Assembly: GCA_007120685.1 (NCBI GenBank)
Contig: SKNG01000012.1
Coordinates: 1-10,839 of the forward strand
Direction: 5' to 3'
DNA from: Paracoccaceae bacterium
GTDB taxonomy: Bacteria; Pseudomonadota; Alphaproteobacteria; Rhodobacterales; Rhodobacteraceae
DNA length: 10,839 nt
Part shown: one piece after another, positions 6,717 through 10,839 of the stretch
Layout of the letters: every line of letters starts with the position of its first letter
How positions within the stretch are numbered: position 1 is the stretch's first letter
Notes under the pieces: model-generated
Databases searched by the model: none
What the model saw: the letters and a program-made list of their open reading frames with translations, nothing else
What the model was told of the DNA's origin: nothing
Program-made: the position numbers and the translations under genes

Positions 6717-7633
6717 GGTCGGTCTCCTTGTTGGGTAGTCGATTGTCGTTTTTTCTTGTCAATGGCGGATGGGCCAGTCAAGCGCGGCCCCGCGCTTTCG
6801 GCCGTGGCCGCCTCTACCTCCGGCACATCCTCGACCACGCGCAGGAACTGGCGCAGCCGGGCCGAGCGCGGGGCGCCGAAAACCCGGGCGGGCGGGCCTT
6901 CCTCCTCGATCCTTCCCTGGTGCAGGAAGATCACGTGATCGGCAACATCGGCGGCCAGATGCATGTCATGGGTGACGATCAGCATGGTCCGCCCCTCGCC
7001 GGCCAGCGCCTTGATGACGCGGATCACCTCCTGCTCCAGTTCCGGATCCAGCGCCGAGGTGGGCTCGTCGAACAGCAGCGCACGCGGCTCCATGCACAGC
7101 GCGCGGGCGATGGCGGCGCGCTGCTGCTGGCCGCCTGACATCTGCGCGGGGTAGACATCGGCCTTGTCGCCGATGCCGACCTTGTCCAGTAGCGCGCGGG
7201 CGCGGGCTTCGACCTCGGCCCGGGGCTGTTTCAGCACCGTCAGCGGCGCCTCCATGACGTTCTGCAGCACCGTCATGTGCGACCACAGGTTGAAGCTTTG
7301 AAACACCATCGACAGATTGGTGCGGATCCGCGCCACCTGGGCGCGGTCGCCGGGCTGGCGGGCGGCGCCTGTGCCGCGCCAGCGTACCGGCTCGCCGTCG
7401 AACTCGATCTCGCCCTGCTGGCTGTCCTCCAGCAGGTTGCAGCAGCGCAGGAGCGTCGATTTGCCTGAACCCGAGGAACCGATCAGCGCAATCACCTGCC
7501 CGGGCATCGCCGTGACATCGACGCCCTTGATCACCTCCAGCGCGCCATAGGCCTTGTACAGGCCGCGAATGGCGATGACGGGCGTGGCGGTGGTCTGCTC
7601 GTCAGGGCTGGCGTCAGGCGGGGCAGGGGTCAC
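6713..7633 (-). CDS. amino acid ABC transporter ATP-binding protein, 306 aa
   Basis: Cytoplasmic ATPase of the importer, HisP/GlnQ type. All motifs are present: Walker A GSSGSGKST (52-60), Q-loop F-Q (111-112), signature MSGGQQQR (165-172), Walker B LLFDEP (186-191), D-loop SALD (193-196) and switch H222. It is about 50 residues longer than usual HisP: a Pro/Thr-rich N-terminal extension of about 20 residues, and a C-terminal tail of about 35 residues that ends in KKKRQSTTQQGDRP. The start is GTG 7633, because an in-frame TGA lies a few codons upstream and no ATG falls between; there is no good Shine-Dalgarno. It is the first gene of the transporter/ligase unit and overlaps the binding-protein gene by 4 nt. 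Confidence 0.93.
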   Translation of the reverse strand: MTPAPPDASPDEQTTATPVIAIRGLYKAYGALEVIKGVDVTAMPGQVIALIGSSGSGKSTLLRCCNLLEDSQQGEIEFDGEPVRWRGTGAARQPGDRAQVARIRTNLSMVFQSFNLWSHMTVLQNVMEAPLTVLKQPRAEVEARARALLDKVGIGDKADVYPAQMSGGQQQRAAIARALCMEPRALLFDEPTSALDPELEQEVIRVIKALAGEGRTMLIVTHDMHLAADVADHVIFLHQGRIEEEGPPARVFGAPRSARLRQFLRVVEDVPEVEAATAESAGPRLTGPSAIDKKKRQSTTQQGDRP

Positions 7634-7645
7634 GGCGCGCTCGAC

Positions 7646-7658
7646 ATGATTTGATCAT
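7646..7658 (-). promoter_or_regulatory. putative operator and -10 region of the ABC transporter operon
   Basis: Perfect 13-bp dyad ATGAT-CAA-ATCAT (minus strand), ending 12 nt before the GTG at 7633. Its core TGATCAAATCA equals that of the site at 2451-2463. A good -10 box, TATGAT (minus strand 7659-7654), overlaps one half-site, so a bound dimer would block RNA polymerase. No convincing -35 box is seen at 16-18 nt, as expected if an activator or an alternative contact is used. Transcription would begin near 7647, giving a very short leader. Confidence 0.58.
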
Positions 7659-7710
7659 ATCCGACTTTGATCCGGGGCGTTGCCGATTGCAAGCGACGAA
7701 AGTGCCGCTG

Positions 7711-8370
7711 TCAACGGAAATCGCGCCAGCCGTGGCGCGGGGTGGGCGTGACAAAACGGGCGAGCAGAAAACCGGCGACATAGCCGCCCAGATGGGCCTG
7801 CCAGGCGAGGAAGCCGCCGACCAGGAAGAAGAGCGCGACATTCATCAGCACCAGACCCAGCATCAGGTTCCAGAACGGGCGCAGCGAGGCGCCGCGGGCG
7901 CGGCGGCGTTGCCAGTCCCAGAATTGCGTCATGCCGAAAAACCCGAACACAGCGCCCGAGGCGCCGACCATTGGCCCCGGCGCGTCCGATAGCGCCAGGA
8001 ATGCCACCGCCCCGCCCGCCGCCGTCACGGCATAGGCCAGCACAAATCCGCGCTGGCCCAGGCGCTGCACCGCCTCACGCGACAGATGCACCAGCACCAG
8101 CATGTTGAAAAGCAGGTGCATGATCCCGCCGTGCAGGAAGGCATAGGTGACGAACATCGCCGCCGGCTGGCCCGGCCAGACCGGCACCCAGTCGATCAGC
8201 AAGCGCGGCCAGAAGGCGCCGTAGACCATTGCCGTGCGGCGCAGCCCGCCCTGGCCCAGGAAAGGCGTTTCGGCCAGCAGGAACAGCAGTTCCGGCACCG
8301 TGCAGATGGCGACGATGGTCAGCACCACAGGGGCGGGCTGGTCTGGCGAAAGGGGGCTTGGCTGGCTCAT
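7711..8370 (-). CDS. rhomboid family intramembrane serine protease, 219 aa
   Basis: Integral membrane protease that cuts transmembrane segments of substrate proteins. The catalytic serine is S139 in GASGAVFG and its partner is H193 in QAHLGGYVAGF. The HLLFN motif (85-89) of the second core helix supplies the oxyanion residues. Five or six hydrophobic segments (about 14-34, 70-97, 109-127, 134-150, 168-188, 190-206) fit the six-helix rhomboid core. The C-terminal tail is basic. The length is normal for bacterial rhomboids. The ATG at 8370 has no clear ribosome site. The gene follows the sugar transferase gene by 57 nt on the same strand and may be co-transcribed with it; its natural substrates are unknown. 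It ends 77 nt before the ABC operon start with no evident terminator between. Confidence 0.93.
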   Translation of the reverse strand: MSQPSPLSPDQPAPVVLTIVAICTVPELLFLLAETPFLGQGGLRRTAMVYGAFWPRLLIDWVPVWPGQPAAMFVTYAFLHGGIMHLLFNMLVLVHLSREAVQRLGQRGFVLAYAVTAAGGAVAFLALSDAPGPMVGASGAVFGFFGMTQFWDWQRRRARGASLRPFWNLMLGLVLMNVALFFLVGGFLAWQAHLGGYVAGFLLARFVTPTPRHGWRDFR

Positions 8371-8427
8371 GGCAGAGCCATGACAGGCGGCGCGGCGATG
8401 GGCAATAGGGGGCGCGCGAGGCGCCGG

Positions 8428-9198
8428 TCAATACCCCGTGGCGGCGACTACCGCGCCGAAAGTCGCCACAAGTATCCGCAGGTCGCCAGTAGCCGAAAGG
8501 TTTTCCACGTAATGCTTGTCGATCTCGGCGCGCACCTCGAAGCTGTCATCGTTGCGCGCGGTAACCTGCCACAGCCCGCTCAACCCCGGGCGCACTGACA
8601 GATAGGCCGATGGATGCAGGTAAAGCGGCAACTGGTCCGGCAGCATCGGGCGTGGGCCGATCAGGCTCATGTCGCCCTTCAGCACATTGATCAGCTGCGG
8701 CAATTCGTCCATCGAGGTCTTGCGGATCAGCCGGCCCAGCGGGGTGATACGGGGGTCGTTCTTCAGCTTCTGGCTGTGTTCCCATTCCATCCGTAGCGCC
8801 GGGTCGGCGTCCAGGCAGGCGGTGAGCTTTGTCTCGGCATCCGGAACCATGCTGCGCAGTTTCAGCATCCGGAAGAGCCGCCCATCGCGGCCCAGGCGGG
8901 TCTGGGCATAGAAGGGCTTGCCGCCTTCCAGCCACAACGCAACGATCAACAGCAGAAACACCGGCAGCGCCAGCAACAACGCCAGCGTCGCACCGGCGAT
9001 GTCGATGCCGCGTTTCAGCCAGAGCGCATAGAGGCTGCGGGCGCGTTCTGTCCGCACCGGTGCCGACGGCAGCTGGGCATTGCCATTGATCCGCAGCGGA
9101 AAGGGCGTCGGCGCTTGGCGCAGGCTGCGCGCGGTCGGAGGAGCCGACGTGGACGCTTCAGTCAGAAAGCGGCGCGCGCCGCGAAGTTCGATGGTCAT
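8428..9198 (-). CDS. ExoY-like undecaprenyl-phosphate sugar transferase, 256 aa
   Basis: Bacterial sugar transferase (PF02397 type), a small monotopic/membrane phosphoglycosyl transferase that moves a sugar-1-phosphate from a UDP-sugar to undecaprenyl phosphate, the first step of exopolysaccharide repeat assembly. About 60 polar N-terminal residues precede LKRGIDIAGA and a hydrophobic segment (66-90). Family motifs follow: YAQTRLGRDG (98-106), KLRSM (113-117), DPRITPLGRLIRK (148-160), SMDELPQLINVLKGDMSLIGPRP (162-184, including the catalytic D-E pair), and RPGLSGLWQV (203-212). Galactose is a common substrate of ExoY, but the sugar here is not decidable. I chose ATG 9198; a GTG at 9270 would add 24 residues of unlike composition (MTRTRRGSLCGG...) with no ribosome site. 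No glycosyltransferase or export gene is adjacent on this side. Confidence 0.9.
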   Translation of the reverse strand: MTIELRGARRFLTEASTSAPPTARSLRQAPTPFPLRINGNAQLPSAPVRTERARSLYALWLKRGIDIAGATLALLLALPVFLLLIVALWLEGGKPFYAQTRLGRDGRLFRMLKLRSMVPDAETKLTACLDADPALRMEWEHSQKLKNDPRITPLGRLIRKTSMDELPQLINVLKGDMSLIGPRPMLPDQLPLYLHPSAYLSVRPGLSGLWQVTARNDDSFEVRAEIDKHYVENLSATGDLRILVATFGAVVAATGY

Positions 9199-9631
9199 GA
9201 TCACACCGGCAGCTTGGGGCTCGGTGTCGCGCGCTCCCCCACACAGCGACCCTCGCCTTGTTCTCGTCACGGTATAAACAAAATTGCGTCAAATACGAAA
9301 TCAATTCTCAACGCCAAGGTGGCCGGATCGCTGAAATAATCTGTTTCTCTGAAGTCAACCGGCGCTCAGCGCGGGCCGCTTGTTTCCAGATCTGCAACGG
9401 TTGCCTGTAAATCCGTCATTTTCCAAGAGTTTCGGAAATTATGGCCGCACCCGGAATTCTCCTGCTTGGAATCAGCAGAATCATCCGCCACACGGGGCGG
9501 GCGCGCCCTGAAAGCGCCGCGATTATTTGGCATTGCAGACAGATTTTCGTAGTAGCAACCGGGGGTCCGGGCCGTGTTCCTGTCCGGGCTGGCGTTCGGC
9601 TCGGGCGCCCGGGCAGCATGGCGGGCAGTGA
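9199..9631. other. divergent non-coding region between sugar transferase and ATPase genes
   Basis: I see no convincing gene in this 433-nt stretch. The part next to the transferase (9271-9310) is only about 30% GC (12 of 40), far below the surroundings, and probably holds that gene's promoter: minus-strand TTGACG and TTTATA-like strings occur but not at a standard spacing. A short imperfect dyad TTTCC...GGAAA lies at 9419-9438. The region is large for this compact genome and likely carries regulation of both divergent genes. Confidence 0.6.
9527..9555 (+). promoter_or_regulatory. candidate promoter of the ExeA-like ATPase gene
   Basis: TTGGCA (9527-9532) and TAGTAG (9550-9555) are separated by exactly 17 nt. 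The -35 box matches consensus at five of six positions and the -10 at three of six. Transcription would start about 70 nt before the ATG at 9632. No other pair as good was seen on the plus strand here. Confidence 0.35.
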
Positions 9632-10492
9632 ATGACGCGGGCACAGAGCTCCTATCTGGATCACTTCGAGATGCGGGAACGCCCGTTCTCGCTGGCGCCG
9701 GATCCGGCCTTCCTGTTCTGGTCGCTCGAACATCGCGGCGCCCTGGCGATCCTGGAATACGGTCTGGACACGCGCGCGCCCATCACGCTGCTTAGCGGCG
9801 AAATCGGCGCCGGCAAGACAACGCTCTTGCACTATTTCATCGACGGGCTGCGCGAGGACATCACCACCGGCCTGATCTCCAACGCGCGCCCCGGGGTCAA
9901 CGACATCCTGCGTCGGGTCTGCGCCGCGCTGGAGGTCGAACTGCCGCCGGGCACTGCGCCCGACGACAGCGCCGCGCAATTCGCTGCCCTGCAGTCCTTC
10001 CTGCTGGCCGAGCACCGCGCCGGGCGGCGGGTGCTGGTGATCATCGACGAGGCGCAGAACCTGAACCGCGATGCGCTGGAAGACCTGCGCATGCTGACCA
10101 ACATCAACGCCGGGCGCGACGAGGTGCTGCAACTGCTGCTCTCCGGCCAGCCGGAACTGCGCGAGATGGTGCGCCGCCCTGACCTGGCGCAATTCGCCCA
10201 GCGGGTGGCGGCCAGCTACCACCTGCCGCGGCTGGATCTGGTCGGGGTAGGCGGCTATATCGCCGAGCGACTGCGCAAGGCGGGCGCCACGCCCAGCATC
10301 TTCAGCCGGCAGGCGGCCGAACTGGTCCATCAGGCCACCGGCGGCACGCCGCGGCTGGTCAACCAGCTGTGCGATCTGGCCCTGACCTATGCCTATGCGC
10401 AGGGCGCGCATCAGGTGGTGCGCGCCACGGTCAAGCAGGTTCTGGACGACGGGGTGTTCTTCAGCCTGCACCAGCCGACGGATCCGGGCTGA
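9632..10492 (+). CDS. ExeA/GspA-like AAA+ ATPase (XrtA/EPS-associated type), 286 aa
   Basis: Cytoplasmic AAA+ ATPase related to ExeA/GspA and to the ATPase found beside exosortase and exopolysaccharide loci. The family's N-terminal signature YLDHFEMRERPFSLAPDP (8-25) is followed by Walker A GEIGAGKT (56-63), Walker B VLVIIDE plus AQNL (134-144), a sensor region LLLSGQPELR (168-177), and arginines near Q190-R191 that could act as a finger. The C-terminal TGGTPRLVNQLCD (236-248) is the usual sensor-2 region. There is no C-terminal peptidoglycan-binding or membrane domain as in full ExeA, so it is the short form. The start at 9632 fits the family N-terminus; the ribosome site (GGGCAGTGA) is poor. 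Divergence from the sugar transferase gene suggests a part in polysaccharide assembly or export, but no exosortase or Wzc-like gene is visible. Confidence 0.9.
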   Translation: MTRAQSSYLDHFEMRERPFSLAPDPAFLFWSLEHRGALAILEYGLDTRAPITLLSGEIGAGKTTLLHYFIDGLREDITTGLISNARPGVNDILRRVCAALEVELPPGTAPDDSAAQFAALQSFLLAEHRAGRRVLVIIDEAQNLNRDALEDLRMLTNINAGRDEVLQLLLSGQPELREMVRRPDLAQFAQRVAASYHLPRLDLVGVGGYIAERLRKAGATPSIFSRQAAELVHQATGGTPRLVNQLCDLALTYAYAQGAHQVVRATVKQVLDDGVFFSLHQPTDPG

Positions 10493-10526
10493 GGCGACGG
10501 GGCCGGTTGCGTCGGGTGTGGCGGGC

Positions 10527-10555
10527 TTGACTTCGCCGCCGCCAGCCTGTGTATC
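10527..10555 (+). promoter_or_regulatory. candidate aspS promoter
   Basis: TTGACT (10527-10532) lies 17 nt before TGTATC (10550-10555). The -35 box matches five of six consensus positions; the -10 matches three of six, which is common in GC-rich alphaproteobacteria. The boxes lie 35-63 nt ahead of the aspS ATG and after the preceding stop at 10492, so aspS can be transcribed on its own. Confidence 0.5.
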
Positions 10556-10589
10556 GCGCCACAGCCTTCCCCTGCCGATGGAGCCCGCG

Positions 10590-10839
10590 ATGAACCCCTA
10601 CCGCAGCCATACCTGCGCCGATCTGAACGCCGCGCATGTGGGCCAGCAGGTGCGTCTGGCCGGCTGGGTGCATCGGGTGCGCGATCATGGCGGCGTGCTG
10701 TTCATCGACCTGCGCGACCATTACGGCATCACCCAGGTGCTGGCCGACAGCGACAGCGGGGCGTTCGCCGAGATGGAGCGGCTGCGGTCGGAATGGGTGA
10801 TTTCCATCGACGGCGAGGTGAAGGCGCGCGCGCCGGAAC
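10590..10839 (+). CDS. aspS: aspartyl-tRNA synthetase, N-terminal part (continues beyond window)
   Basis: The first 83 codons of a class II aminoacyl-tRNA synthetase that charges tRNA-Asp (or tRNA-Asp and tRNA-Asn in non-discriminating forms). The visible part is the N-terminal OB-fold that binds the anticodon: YRSHTCADLNAAHVGQQV, then LAGWVHRVRDHGG, then FIDLRDHYGITQV, which is the AspS/AsnS signature, with the RDHGGVLFIDLRD wording typical of bacterial AspS. The catalytic domain lies outside the window. ATG 10590 is supported by GGAG six nt upstream and by the normal AspS N-terminus. Discriminating versus non-discriminating type cannot be judged from this part. Confidence 0.93.
   Translation, partial: MNPYRSHTCADLNAAHVGQQVRLAGWVHRVRDHGGVLFIDLRDHYGITQVLADSDSGAFAEMERLRSEWVISIDGEVKARAPE

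Noticed and set aside
9199..9270. Extending the sugar transferase to the GTG at 9270.
   Set aside because: The added 24 residues have no similarity to the family, no ribosome site precedes the GTG, and the AT-rich promoter-like stretch begins right there.
9441..9635. 64-codon plus-strand reading frame whose stop overlaps the ExeA-like ATG (ATGA).
   Set aside because: The overlap looks like translational coupling, but codon third positions lack the strong G/C bias of neighbouring genes, AGA and GTA codons occur, and the product resembles no family. The candidate promoter lies inside it.
9366..9644. 92-codon minus-strand frame in the divergent spacer.
   Set aside because: It needs a GTG start inside the ATPase gene, has no ribosome site, and is low in hydrophobic residues with no recognisable motif.
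1..10839. CRISPR arrays, tRNA or rRNA genes, transposases, phage or toxin-antitoxin genes.
   Set aside because: None seen on either strand; there are no regularly spaced repeats, cloverleaf-like stretches or mobile-element proteins.

Overview
The window is GC-rich and has strong G/C preference at third codon positions. It looks like chromosome from an alphaproteobacterium, most likely Rhodobacterales (Rhodobacteraceae). The support is gene content, codon use, weak Shine-Dalgarno sites, and an intergenic element of the CCCGGGATATTT...GCAAAG type that I recall as common in that group. I could not run any search, so the taxonomy is an inference.

Positions 1-7633 hold a run of minus-strand genes. 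In transcription order they are: an amino-acid type ABC transporter (ATPase 6713-7633, periplasmic binding protein 5982-6716, permeases 5031-5912 and 4058-4909); a first glutamine-synthetase-like ligase (2711-4054); a 271-nt gap with tandem palindromes; a class I glutamine amidotransferase (1717-2439); a second glutamine-synthetase-like ligase (369-1724); and an ArsC/Spx-type thioredoxin-fold protein cut by the window edge (1-302). The combination of polar amino-compound importer, two gamma-glutamyl ligase homologues and a Cys-His-Glu amidase resembles a Puu-like route in which an imported amine or amino acid is gamma-glutamylated, processed and released. No oxidase or dehydrogenase is present here, so the substrate and the middle of the pathway are unknown.

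The most notable signal is a 13-bp perfect dyad of the form N-TGAT-CAA-ATCA-N'. It lies 11-12 nt upstream of the first gene of each of the two transcription units (2451-2463 before the amidotransferase, 7646-7658 before the ABC ATPase). The outermost base pair differs between the sites but changes symmetrically, as expected of an operator for a dimeric regulator. This would tie both units into one regulon. No regulator gene is in the window.

Positions 7711-9270 hold two more minus-strand genes: a rhomboid intramembrane protease and an ExoY-like undecaprenyl-phosphate sugar transferase. A 433-nt non-coding stretch, locally about 30% GC, separates the transferase from a divergent plus-strand ExeA/XrtA-type AAA+ ATPase (9632-10492). 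The two divergent genes suggest a small exopolysaccharide locus. The window ends in the start of aspS (aspartyl-tRNA synthetase, 10590 onward), preceded by a plausible sigma-70 type promoter.
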